Assembly (NCBI GenBank): GCA_045661345.1
Contig: JAZRFM010000005.1
Span: forward strand, 1 to 64,000
DNA: 64,000 bases
Source of the DNA: RUG12461 sp045661345
Lineage (GTDB): Bacteria > Bacillota > Clostridia > Lachnospirales > Lachnospiraceae
Reading direction: 5' to 3'
A program made the translations under genes and the position numbers. Under the pieces are notes generated by a model. That model saw only the letters and a program-made list of their open reading frames with translations. It did not search any database and was not told the origin of the DNA. Below are positions 16,401 through 25,400 of this stretch, in pieces. Position 1 is the stretch's first letter. The number at the start of each line of letters is the position of its first letter.

Positions 16401-19400
16401 GATTGGACTTCATGTCCTCTACCGCCTCGCACAATTCCGTCATCAGGTAGCGCTGTGGTACTCCCTGCATAAGCTTTTGCATGAGTGGTCCCGCTCCGCG
16501 CAGCATCCCTGCCAGATGCATCCCCGTCTGTTTCAGGGAATTTACCTTGATATGCTTGTGATCCCGGATCATGGGCTTCAGAGAGAAGAACATGGTCTGT
16601 AGCATGGCTCTCTTATCTTTTTCATCCGCCTTCTCGAAATAGTTTCGCATCACATTACGCACAAAGGTTCCCTCTCCGGGCTGTTCCAGTATCTTCTCGT
16701 CATAGGCCCAGTTTTGGTTGTGCAGCATCTCCAGCGTGGTCTCTTTCTCCTTCGTGGGCGCATGATACTCCACCTTCACGAGATCCGCAGACTGTTTCAG
16801 AAAACGTCCATCCGGACCGAGAAATGCCAGCTGCTGATCTCTTGTCATCTCAATTTCTTTTTTACGCTGATTGAAGGCCTCCTGATCCATCTCCTTCTTC
16901 CGTGTCTCGAGGTCTTTCAAGGCCTCCTCTGCCTTCTCTTCGATCTGCCTCGTCTGCTCCTGATCCTCCTTCATATCTGCCTCTTCATACTTTTTCTGAT
17001 GGTAGGCTTTTCTTAACGCATCCGCTCCGGATTCATGGATATAGAACCCTTCCATCAAATTCGGCGTGTCTTCATTCAGATTCTCAAACATAAAGGGCGT
17101 CACTTCCCTGATTTCCTGACAGACATCCTTGTATAGCCTGTCCATGGAGGTTTTGATCCTGCTCTTTGCTTCCTTCAGGAGTTTCATAAGCACCGGATCC
17201 TTTTTTTGCAGGAGGCTGCGGACACTGCGGAGACTCAAAACACTCCCCCCTGCTTTTTGCACAAGGAAGTTTACAACGCCCGATAAACCGGCCCCTACCT
17301 CGCGGGCGATGGATCCGTCCAGCCCCTCCAGTCTGCGGCCCATGCTGTCGAATACATTCTGCGGTTCGTCGGGAGCCTGCGGCTTTTGGGGAGCGTCCAG
17401 ATAGGAAAGCCCATCCAGCTCCTTCCTGTAGGCCGCCTGATTCTTTTCCCAGTCTTCCTTTCGTTCCCTGAGGGATTTCACTTGTTTTTGATACATGACG
17501 ACCTGACTGTTGAGGTGTTCCACATGCTCCTTGTCCGGTTTCTCCTCCTTAGAGGCTTTTTCGTATCTCTCCTGAATCTCATTCTCCTCCTTGGAGGCTT
17601 TTTCGTATCTCTCCTGCATTTCCCGGAGCGCAGATTCCTCCTCCTGCAGCATCGCATCCAGATTCTCTCCATCCTCGATCTTTTGCTTCAATTCGCGGTA
17701 ACGCTTCCTGTCCGATTTTTTCTTTTTCTCATCCGACATGGCGACACGAGCCATATCCGCAATGATTTCCGCATGATCGCTCAACAGGGAAAGGAGATCC
17801 TCTCCGTCCTCCTCTTTCTTTTCTTCCATCCCTGCCAGATTCCCCATCAGGAGGATCGCATTCTTTTCCTTCTCTCCCCATTCCGGCTGTTGATCTTCCT
17901 CCTCTACATGCAGTCCCGCTGCCTGATACCGTTGCACTTCCCGTTTGATCGTATCGGAATCCAGATTGTCTCTCAGTTTCCTGACCGCCAGTTCCTTCAA
18001 TGCCGAAGTTGAAAGATGATAGTACAGATATTCCGGCACTTCCTTCTCGTACTCGGAAAGCGCGGTGATACAGCGATCCCGGAGAGTCTGCAGTTCCTCA
18101 CGGCTGCGGTAGAGGGGATTCTCCCCGATCTCTTCGATACTCCCCAGTGCCTTCCTCCTTACCGCATCCTGTTCATTCCGTTTTTCCTGTATTCCGTACG
18201 CGAGACGATAGGTCTGATAAACAGGATCCAGGCTGGCATCTGCGGAAGCTTCCGTCTGCTTTTTTTTCTGGTCGAGACCCTGCTGCTCACCCATCTTCCT
18301 GAAGAGGGTGTCTGCCGTCTCAAACATTACCTTCGCTGCGGTTCTTGCCGCAGTTTGCTCCTCACCGACCGGTGCCTCCAGATCTATTTTGATGGCATGC
18401 CGATCCCCTACGATGTCCCTGAACTCCCGGATATTCACCGCTCCGAGGAAGGAGCTGTCCACATGACCCGCCACGTCGGTCATCACCTTCATGCGTTTTG
18501 CAATATGATCCCCTGCAAACTCGGAAAGCGCCATCAGTTCCTTCCGGTATTCCTCCGTATACCCCTCCGGTACAGGGTTGTTGGGATTTTCGTTATGGAT
18601 CCGGTCAATCTGCTCGGCTGCCTCCTTTGCTGACACAAGCATTTCGGACACATGAAGCTTGTACGCGACGTTCCGGAGAAAGGTCGCCGGATTGTCAGGG
18701 TTGACACGAAATTCCTCCAGACGTTTCGCCTCATTCAGAGCCTGATTGGCCATCTCCTTTTCAAGCTGCATACGTTCTTCCGGTGTACCGTCGTATCTCC
18801 TCAGGATTGCCTTCTTATCCGCAGTGCTCTTTCCTCTGAGATGGATTCGCAGGTGCCTGCTGATTTCCGGCACCTCTCTGTTCAGGTTCCGGTAATAGCT
18901 GTTCAGGAACGCCTCCGTCTCGTCGTCCTGTGCGGACAACTCCATACGGGCAGCCTTCATGGACTCCCAGAAAAGGAGATTTCTCTGGAAGTGATCCTTC
19001 TCATCAGTCCCTAAGATTTGCTGTCCCGGCTTCAGCTGTTCATACATTTCCCGGATTTTTTCTTCTGCCTTTTCCTGATGCGACCTGAATAAATCGCGAT
19101 ACGCCTTCTCCTGTAAGGCAGGATCCAGATTCAGCACCAGATCATGTGTTTGGACCCACTCCTCCAGCAGCATTTCTTCCCCGGCAATGTCTTTTTTCGT
19201 AAGCTCCAGCAACGTCCTGGTTTGACGACGGCGCAGCTCGCCAAAGAGAGCCAGTCTTGCCCGTACCGAAATCAGTTCCTCATCGGAGATCCCTCTTTTT
19301 TCTTCCTGAGACACCTCCGAAAGGATACGCTGCATCTCTCTCGCCTGTTCAAACAGGAGGTCATGTGCGAGGTGATGCGTCAGAATATCCTCAACCTTGC

Positions 19401-20793
19401 CAAAATGGAGCTGGTTGAGGTCAATGTTCAGAAACTCTTTGCTTTTCTGCCGAAACAGTTCTGTCTTTGGCCGCTCCTCATACCATACCAAGGGCTCGGC
19501 CTTTTTCTCCGCAAGCACAGCCTCTTCCGCGCGCTTCTGCCAGTCTTCTCTGATCGCTCTGTCTTTGTGTATCTTCCTCTTGCGGATAAGCTCCCTGTTC
19601 AATTCGTCGCCCCTGCGATCCGTCTCTCTCCGGAATTGGGCGCCATAGGAAAGATCTGCTTCCTCCCTTGATCTATATCTGCTGCGATCAAAGGTGCATG
19701 TTCTCACACGTTCATACCGCAGGAGAAAGTCCATGACATTCGGGATTGCATTCTGATCCTCCCGGGCATTCGCCTTGTACTTCTTCTCCGTCATCGTCTG
19801 CAGACCGTTCAGCACCTCTTCCGAGTCCGTCAGCTCTTTGGAAGAAATCAGCACGTAGTATGGATCCTGAATCAGCGCCAGCCTTGCATCCATCCACTCC
19901 TTCATTTCCTTCAGAAACGCGAGCTGCCTGGTGATCTCTTGCATGCGTTCCGTTTCCAGGACAGACTGCCCGCTGGTCACACGGTTCAATAACTGCTCCA
20001 TGGGTTCGATGTGATCCGTCAGCCTGTAGTTGCCAGCCAGATTCCCGATGAATTCCTCGTCATTGTTCAGATGGAATGATTCCAGGTTGATGCCAAGGAA
20101 CGCGTTGATTTCCGCCTCGGCGGGGTCCGCTCCGATGATGGGATCCGCCCCCTGTTCCTGCAGCTGCTTCTGCGCATTGGCGCGGTCTTTCGCAAACTGC
20201 ATTGCGGTATTCCGCAGCTGCTGCTTGGCGACGGCTTTCTTCTTGCGTTTTATTTTCTGGTTCATGGAAAGGTCGCTCCATTGCGCATTCCGGTCGTAAC
20301 CCTCATCCGCAATACCGCTCTTTTTTCTTGCCTGATACGCAATCTTTCTGACACGGAAATACTCCCTCGCCGCTGTGTTCATCTCATTCCAGGTCAGCTC
20401 TTCCGGGACTTCGCGCCGAATCACCTCCTGGACGCTCTCCGCGTCCTCCTTGCGGGAGCCCCCCGCCTTTTCCTTAATCGGGGAATTCATGTTGAGATCA
20501 TTCGTCTTGTAGTGCGCAAGGGGATCCATCTCCTCTTTCTGCGCCAGCTCCTTCTCCTTCTGCGCATCCTCCTGTATCGCCTTGTCCAAAAAATGCCCGC
20601 TCTTGGACACGTCCTGAAGGTCGTCCATAAAGAGATCCTCCGGGAAATCATAGGATTTGTTCAGGGCATTATCCTGTGGGTCGTTTGGAATCTTCCTCAC
20701 ATCCTGATAGGGACTGCCCAAAAAATCATGGGATTTGTTCAGATATTCATCTGGATTTACGAACAGAGATTCATTCTCCGGATACTGTGCCAT
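13420..20793 (-). CDS. Giant protein with embedded UbiB/ABC1-like atypical kinase domain (copy 2)
   Basis: The 2,457-residue product has no signal peptide or membrane helix and is mostly predicted helix and coiled coil. The N-terminus has repeated short motifs (LNKSHDF, LNKSYDF). Two related helical modules occur near residues 233-310 (FLGINLESFHLNN) and 456-530 (FLNIDLNQLHFGK). Around residues 1425-1740 lies an ABC1-type kinase core. It comprises a KxGQ-like KLMQ followed by VPQRYL and PIPDSYV, the Ala-rich loop LGAASVGQTFLC, the Lys of VVIKIL, the Glu of DLTKEAKN, YHGDMHAGNLM as catalytic loop, and ILDYGN as metal site. All expected residues are present. The last 90 residues are a Lys/Glu-rich coil. 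The ATG at 20793 follows AAGGAGGCG. Role unknown; an injected effector or structural scaffold is inferred from context. Confidence 0.85.
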   Translation of the reverse strand: MAQYPENESLFVNPDEYLNKSHDFLGSPYQDVRKIPNDPQDNALNKSYDFPEDLFMDDLQDVSKSGHFLDKAIQEDAQKEKELAQKEEMDPLAHYKTNDLNMNSPIKEKAGGSRKEDAESVQEVIRREVPEELTWNEMNTAAREYFRVRKIAYQARKKSGIADEGYDRNAQWSDLSMNQKIKRKKKAVAKQQLRNTAMQFAKDRANAQKQLQEQGADPIIGADPAEAEINAFLGINLESFHLNNDEEFIGNLAGNYRLTDHIEPMEQLLNRVTSGQSVLETERMQEITRQLAFLKEMKEWMDARLALIQDPYYVLISSKELTDSEEVLNGLQTMTEKKYKANAREDQNAIPNVMDFLLRYERVRTCTFDRSRYRSREEADLSYGAQFRRETDRRGDELNRELIRKRKIHKDRAIREDWQKRAEEAVLAEKKAEPLVWYEERPKTELFRQKSKEFLNIDLNQLHFGKVEDILTHHLAHDLLFEQAREMQRILSEVSQEEKRGISDEELISVRARLALFGELRRRQTRTLLELTKKDIAGEEMLLEEWVQTHDLVLNLDPALQEKAYRDLFRSHQEKAEEKIREMYEQLKPGQQILGTDEKDHFQRNLLFWESMKAARMELSAQDDETEAFLNSYYRNLNREVPEISRHLRIHLRGKSTADKKAILRRYDGTPEERMQLEKEMANQALNEAKRLEEFRVNPDNPATFLRNVAYKLHVSEMLVSAKEAAEQIDRIHNENPNNPVPEGYTEEYRKELMALSEFAGDHIAKRMKVMTDVAGHVDSSFLGAVNIREFRDIVGDRHAIKIDLEAPVGEEQTAARTAAKVMFETADTLFRKMGEQQGLDQKKKQTEASADASLDPVYQTYRLAYGIQEKRNEQDAVRRKALGSIEEIGENPLYRSREELQTLRDRCITALSEYEKEVPEYLYYHLSTSALKELAVRKLRDNLDSDTIKREVQRYQAAGLHVEEEDQQPEWGEKEKNAILLMGNLAGMEEKKEEDGEDLLSLLSDHAEIIADMARVAMSDEKKKKSDRKRYRELKQKIEDGENLDAMLQEEESALREMQERYEKASKEENEIQERYEKASKEEKPDKEHVEHLNSQVVMYQKQVKSLRERKEDWEKNQAAYRKELDGLSYLDAPQKPQAPDEPQNVFDSMGRRLEGLDGSIAREVGAGLSGVVNFLVQKAGGSVLSLRSVRSLLQKKDPVLMKLLKEAKSRIKTSMDRLYKDVCQEIREVTPFMFENLNEDTPNLMEGFYIHESGADALRKAYHQKKYEEADMKEDQEQTRQIEEKAEEALKDLETRKKEMDQEAFNQRKKEIEMTRDQQLAFLGPDGRFLKQSADLVKVEYHAPTKEKETTLEMLHNQNWAYDEKILEQPGEGTFVRNVMRNYFEKADEKDKRAMLQTMFFSLKPMIRDHKHIKVNSLKQTGMHLAGMLRGAGPLMQKLMQGVPQRYLMTELCEAVEDMKSNLAPIPDSYVKKVFEQMKKDSKGKIKEIKKLQSLGAASVGQTFLCRIEGEGYPGGMQVVIKILRPNVSERIDREEKIMKDCAKATSAGMLVTYEGQLTKVREELDLTKEAKNIREGIQVYEKEEKGVPGVCRSVHVMDVIPSTQQYLVLDKAEGDTFDRFLSKIAKDRTQSRKPFQRIMVDPYSGERQIRGELELTSENVTKFPEIRQSLVKDLISVTERRVHLEKVTDQWIRESIMGTGFYHGDMHAGNLMATDKEATILDYGNATKLTDTEVKRVLELYASAMYGDARFFLDCFLKCLPEDQQKKLDGKDSKDPEEAFQKTREFTMLKNKLRKKLFRIFRRGQDSQTGDKVELALTELQKYGFQVPISLYSFVQSQIRLNNTLRDLNDQETGLRNDIKRLDAMRPRTEESYVNVNLLIQAHMGAVTSGSLNQEGYYTGLLHALKEPDEAEFLTLIADKTKDKDGKTAFEKKYMGIFDKVNLIMSGKATCHYRDMMTEKEMTKSIPKPEINVDEWRKEYEEYLQLLKADQEQTALEKKGKAPGAKIGESEIHTRWKIASKALQNKLSAVFMLPDTSQPTGLLEDFGNHFVFMGMVGGAISGDRDDFNEFVDFIENHVLPLIALSADLREYIDKGRKKDAKDLFRRYKNMMDTIAERHKVISDVRTDICYDRYGLVQKLSNDDMGSLKIQEFDTTQFREIYPEWKKLYDRKNGLQPEAEPFLPEEEEKMNSMWEDLRECRRVGMRQKGLRDRLNYISDQMAPWFSDQEDGNALADAYHKLCDAREKDMANRDRKWNDNTALSGRIQAERNFLRIYRRIGYKHMKEHMNAFTRKVPPQKDEIMKDFNLIFEDMVKKNGLSLIPKVEFNTLTKVNAYLSGKYVGGLDLEDTIPEKPGETAKTITRKTSWSLEEEEREEALEREALEKEKKDLEEKAAKEREKAKGKQEKKDKIEMKKEKEEQEEKDKIEMEKKEEMKEIMEEERRIGIHEDSHGHT

Positions 20794-20816
20794 AAAACGC
20801 CTCCTTCTGCCATCCT

Positions 20817-21635
20817 TCACAAAATCTTCACCGCATAGCGGATCTGACTGACCTCCATATCCTGCACCCGGTTTCGGATCCTTTCACTTAGCCGGTCAAT
20901 CCCCTCGTCAGTGGAAATGTACCGAATCCGGTAATCCTCGTATTCCTTTTCCTGCTCCGCATTCTGCAACGCCTTCCCGAGAGCAGCCCATGTGCCGGAA
21001 TTTCCCTTTCCGGCCAGGGCAGAGATAAACAGGGATTTTCGATCCTGCTCTGGCACGATGAGGATCACGGCATTCACACACCGCATCACATCAAATGCTG
21101 CAAAAGACAGATTCGGGTGGTACCGGAATAATGCCGCCTGTTCCCCGAACTGTTCCTCCAGAAAAGCAGAAACCGCCAGCCTCTCCTCCTTATTCAGAGA
21201 GGCCAGCGTATACACTTCCAGCTTTCCTGCCATATTCTTGAATTTTTGGGCTTCCGGGTCTTTACGGAGCGACGCCAGCGGCACCGTATACACGTTGCCG
21301 CCTTCCGTCAGCAAATATCCGTTCTGCACCAGAAAATCATCCATCCCCTCCGCCCCGGCGGGATAGGAAGCCGAGAAAACACTTGTTTCCTCCTTCAGGA
21401 GATTCTCCATTTTTTTGAGAAATGTGCTCCCTATCCCTTTTCTCCGGTATTCGGGATGTACAAAGATCCAGTCCAGTGCCGCCTCCCGGTCTGCTCCGGA
21501 GACCAGGGCGGCAGCACAGGAAAAACCGTCCTCCGTAATGAAAACCAGAGCTTCCTGTTTCGGGGTAACGTTTTCGATGGGCAGATAAGCACGGAAATAC
21601 TCCAGATTTTCCTTCGTAACACGCGTCAGCTGCAT
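20817..21635 (-). CDS. Two-part GNAT-like acetyltransferase (module copy 2)
   Basis: The 272-residue protein has a GNAT domain in residues 1-130 with the acetyl-CoA loop HPEYRRKGIGSTFLKKM and the following FLVQNGYLLTEG. A second, degenerate GNAT-like half follows (LSFAAFDVMRCVNAVILIV onwards) without a clear acetyl-CoA loop. It is a close paralogue of the protein at 30498-31316, with the same length and the same N-terminus MQLTRVTK. Even the leader CAGGGGGCTTTTTCTATG is shared. It is encoded 23 bp upstream of the giant kinase, so a dedicated action on that protein (acetylation, or chaperoning without catalysis) is plausible but inferred. Confidence 0.85.
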   Translation of the reverse strand: MQLTRVTKENLEYFRAYLPIENVTPKQEALVFITEDGFSCAAALVSGADREAALDWIFVHPEYRRKGIGSTFLKKMENLLKEETSVFSASYPAGAEGMDDFLVQNGYLLTEGGNVYTVPLASLRKDPEAQKFKNMAGKLEVYTLASLNKEERLAVSAFLEEQFGEQAALFRYHPNLSFAAFDVMRCVNAVILIVPEQDRKSLFISALAGKGNSGTWAALGKALQNAEQEKEYEDYRIRYISTDEGIDRLSERIRNRVQDMEVSQIRYAVKIL

Positions 21636-21712
21636 AGAAAAAGCCCCCTGTTGCTTGATCGCAATCCTTTCTGCGTTCTGTGCCTGTTGCTCTGCTGCAA
21701 CTTCACGTTCTT

Positions 21713-22411
21713 TTATTGCTCTTTCCCTCGCTTATTACCTGTAGGGTCTTCGTCGTTCGGGTTTTCTTCCCTCCCCTCGTCAAGATAATCCAGGAATCCC
21801 CTTCTCAGCTCTTTTCCATCCATTTTCATGATGGCATCTCTTTCGCTCCCGCTCAGCTTCTGAAGACCCTCCTTCAAGGCGACGGCATACTCCGGCGGTG
21901 CCTGCGGCACAAAGAGCATGGCGCCCTTGATGGTACGCTGGCAAAGTGCCCGTCTTTTTTCCGAGAGGGCTGCTGTCTCGGTTTCCGCATGGTGATTCAG
22001 ATAAAACGTCATGTTGGTCATCAGATCCTGGAAAAGAGCCACCTTGCCGCCATCCTCAAGATCCGGCTGCAGCAGCTGTCTCGCAAGCTTCAGGATCGGC
22101 TGGTAATACGCCGACGCATTTTCCTTGTCACGGATGATCACCTCAAGCTGCTTGTTCATCTCCGGCGTAAAGGGCGTCGCCTGGGTGGTCTTCTTTTCCT
22201 GCAGCTTCTCCGGCATGTTTTCCGCCACTTTCTCCCGATCCTTCTGCAGATTCCCCTTCGACTGCTGCTGGTTCTCCATGACATGATCCATCATGGCTTT
22301 CTGCAAAAACGGGTTCATCTGCTGTTGCTGCTGTTGCTGCTGCTGCTGCATCTGCTCCGATGCATGAAACTCTGTGATCTGTCTCTGTTTTAAGTCTTCG
22401 TACTGTTCCAT
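21713..22411 (-). CDS. Gln-rich small protein preceding GNAT and giant kinase (module copy 2)
   Basis: The 232-residue soluble protein begins with a Gln-rich segment (residues about 20-31 contain ten consecutive Gln) and continues with a helical region (FTPEMNKQLEVIIRDKENAS, YYQPILKLARQLLQPDL). The C-terminus is charged. I recognise no domain. The positional counterpart in the other module is the 106-residue Gln-rich protein at 31350-31670, so this is the first gene of a duplicated three-gene unit. The start follows AAGGAGGATGTAAC, and the gene lies 12 bp downstream of the giant at 22424. A chaperone or adaptor role would fit its place but is not shown. Confidence 0.72.
   Translation of the reverse strand: MEQYEDLKQRQITEFHASEQMQQQQQQQQQQMNPFLQKAMMDHVMENQQQSKGNLQKDREKVAENMPEKLQEKKTTQATPFTPEMNKQLEVIIRDKENASAYYQPILKLARQLLQPDLEDGGKVALFQDLMTNMTFYLNHHAETETAALSEKRRALCQRTIKGAMLFVPQAPPEYAVALKEGLQKLSGSERDAIMKMDGKELRRGFLDYLDEGREENPNDEDPTGNKRGKEQ
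22317..22352. repeat. CAG/CAA trinucleotide tract encoding polyglutamine
   Basis: About eleven CAG or CAA codons in a row encode the Gln run of the protein at 21713-22411. The tract is mostly CAG and could vary in length by slippage in steps of three, changing the run without a frameshift. Confidence 0.8.
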
Positions 22412-22423
22412 GTTACATCCTCC

Positions 22424-25400
22424 TTATTCTATGATTTCATTTATTTCATTGTTGCTTTTCGAACTCGTGGTAATGATCAGATTCGGATTGTCTTCGTCGT
22501 TGATCTCGTCCTCCGGTTCTTCATAGATCTCGTGCTGCGGTTCTTCGTTGATGATCCCTTTCTTTTTCTTCTGTTTCTTCTGTTTCTTTCTTTCCTTTTC
22601 CTCCTCCCTTTCTTCCTCTTCTAATGACCAGGGGCTTTTCCGTATAATGGTATGCGGCTTTTCACCCTGCTTCCTCGGAACGTAATCCTCCAGATCCAGA
22701 CCGCCCACATATTCCCCCTGGTAAAATTGCGTGGCTTTCGATATGCCAATATCTGATCCTCTATCCGCCTTCTCAAATAAACTGGCACTTCTCACCACAC
22801 CTTCAAAGATCGTATTGAAATTCTTTAATACCGTATCCTTCTGCGGCGGCACCTTCAGAATAAAGGCACTCATATGCTCCTTCACACGCCTGCAGCCCAC
22901 CCTGCGGTATACATCAAGGAACTGTCTCTCCGCCTCAACACGTTTCTCCAGATAGGTATCGTCATCCCATTTCAAGTCCCGGGCCTTGATATCCGCATCC
23001 CGCAAATTGGTGAATTTCGTATACGCAATGTATAGCTCTTTTCCCCCTTGTTCATCCATAAACCAGGGTTCTATCTGGGGCTTGGTGTAACCGAGCCGGT
23101 CGGTCAATCCGAGGTGAAGCCTTCCTACCATTCTGCATTGCTGGAGTACCTCCCACATACGGTTCATCTCCCGCTCTTCCTCAGGTGTGAGGGGCTCTTT
23201 CAACTTCTCCTCTTCCTCTGGCGTAAGCTCCAGCCCCTTTTTCATCCTCTCCTCTTCCTCGGGCGTGAACTTCCCTTCCTTCAGGTGTTGTCTGAGATAC
23301 AATTTCCTCCATTCCGGATAGATCTGCTTAAACTGCGTCGTATCATATTCCTCGATCATAAAGTATTGTTTTTCAATATTCACGGGTTTTTCTGCGTACC
23401 CTCGCCGGTCATATGAGATATGAAGCCGAATGTCCGCAATGACCTTATGCCGCACCGAAATGGTAGCGGCGAGCTTCTTGTATCTGTCGAAGAGAGCCTT
23501 TGCGCCTGTCTTTTTGCCACTGTCAATAAAGGCACGTATGTCCCTGGACAGCTCAATGAGCGGGATCACATCTTTTTTGAAGAGATCAATAAATTCCTTG
23601 AAAGCCTGTCTGTTCCCGTTCAGCGCATCTCCGACTAGCCCCATAAACACAAAATGATTACCGAAGTCTTCTAAAAGACCGTTTGGCATAGTCCCGCCCG
23701 GCAGCGAGAAAACATCTGACAGCTTATCCTGAAGAGCCCATTTTGCTTCACTATATTGTCTGTGGATCGGGGATTTTTCTACCTTCTGGCCCTGCTCTTT
23801 CATTTTTTGCTCCAATGCAGTCTGTTCCTCATCCTCCTTCATCAGCTGCAGATAATTCTCATAGTCCTTTTCCCAACCCTCCAGATCAATGACGGGAACC
23901 GGTGTGATTTTTGTCTCCTGTATTGTTTCTCCCGTATCATCATCATAGTCACTGGGAAGACTCCCGTTACCCTTATAGGTTGCCTTGCCGTTCATGAGCT
24001 TGTTTATCCTGTCAAACGTGCTCATGTATTTCTTTTCAAAGGCTGTCTGTCCGTCCTTATCCTTCGTATGATCCGTAAGCAGCGTGCAAAAATCCTTCTC
24101 ATCCGGATCCTCAAGCGCATGAACCAGTGACTTGTAATACTCCTCCGGATTCTGGGAGGCATTTGCCCCCATCTGTGCCTGCATCAGCAGATCCACATTG
24201 ACATCTCCGAACTCTTGAGGCCGGATATGATCCAGCCGTCTGATATCATTACGAATACCAATTTCCAGCGCGTTAAGCTCCGCCAGAGTATTGTTCAGCC
24301 GCATTTGAGACTGTACATAGCTGTAAAGGGAGATCGGGATCTGAAAACCGTTTTTCTGCAGCTCCGACAGAGCAAGATCTACTTTATCTCCGGCCTGTGA
24401 CTCGGTACCGCGGCGGAAGATACTGAACAGCTTTTTCCGCAGCTTGTTTTTCTGGATCGTAAACTCCTTCATCCGCTCAAACCTGACTTTTTCATCCTTC
24501 AGCGTACTACCGTCAAGCTCCTCCAGCTGCTCCTTGGGCAGGCATCTCAGGAAAACATCCAGAAACAGCCTTGCATCGCCGTACATGGCAGATGCATAAA
24601 GCGCCATCAGCAGCCTTACCTCCCCTTTGTTCAGCTCCGTTGCATTTCCATAATCCAGAATCGTAGCCTGTCTGTCATTTGCCATCAGATTCCCGGCATG
24701 CATATCTCCATGGTAGAAACCGCCTTGAAAGACACTTTCCCGGATCCACAGCTCCGTTATTCTCTCCAGATGAACCCTTCTCTTTGTAATGGATTGCAGA
24801 TCCTTGACGAGGCTCTGTCTGATCTCCGGGATCTTTTTGGCGTTTTCCGGAGTAAGGACAAAGTCGGCACTGTACAGCCTTTTTCCTGTATCGGAATCTA
24901 TCACAACACGCTGGAAGGGCTTCCTGTACAACGCACGGTTTTTGGAAAGTCTGCCCAGATACCGGTCAAAGGTCTCTCCCTCCGCCTTGTCTAATACCAG
25001 ATACTCCTCTGTAGGGGGAATCTCCTCCATGACATGTACGGACGTGCAGACTCCTGCTGTGCCCTTTTTGTCCACTTCATAGGCCTTTATGCCTTTCCTG
25101 ACATTTTCAGCTTCCTTCTGCAGATTCAGTTCCTCCTGCACCTTTTTCAACTGTCCCTCATAGGTGGCAAGCATGCCTGCACTGGTGGCTTTTGCACAGT
25201 TCTTCATGATCTTTTCTTCCCAGGCAATCCGTTCCCCTACCCTGGGCCTTAAGATCTTGATGACCACCTGCTTCCCGTTGGGATATTTCGTGCCCTTTAC
25301 GCGGCAAAGGAAGGTCTGCCCCACAGATGCGGCACCAAGAGACTGCAGCTTTTTGATCTCGGTGATCTGCCCCTTGCTGTCGGCTTTCATTTTCTCAAAC

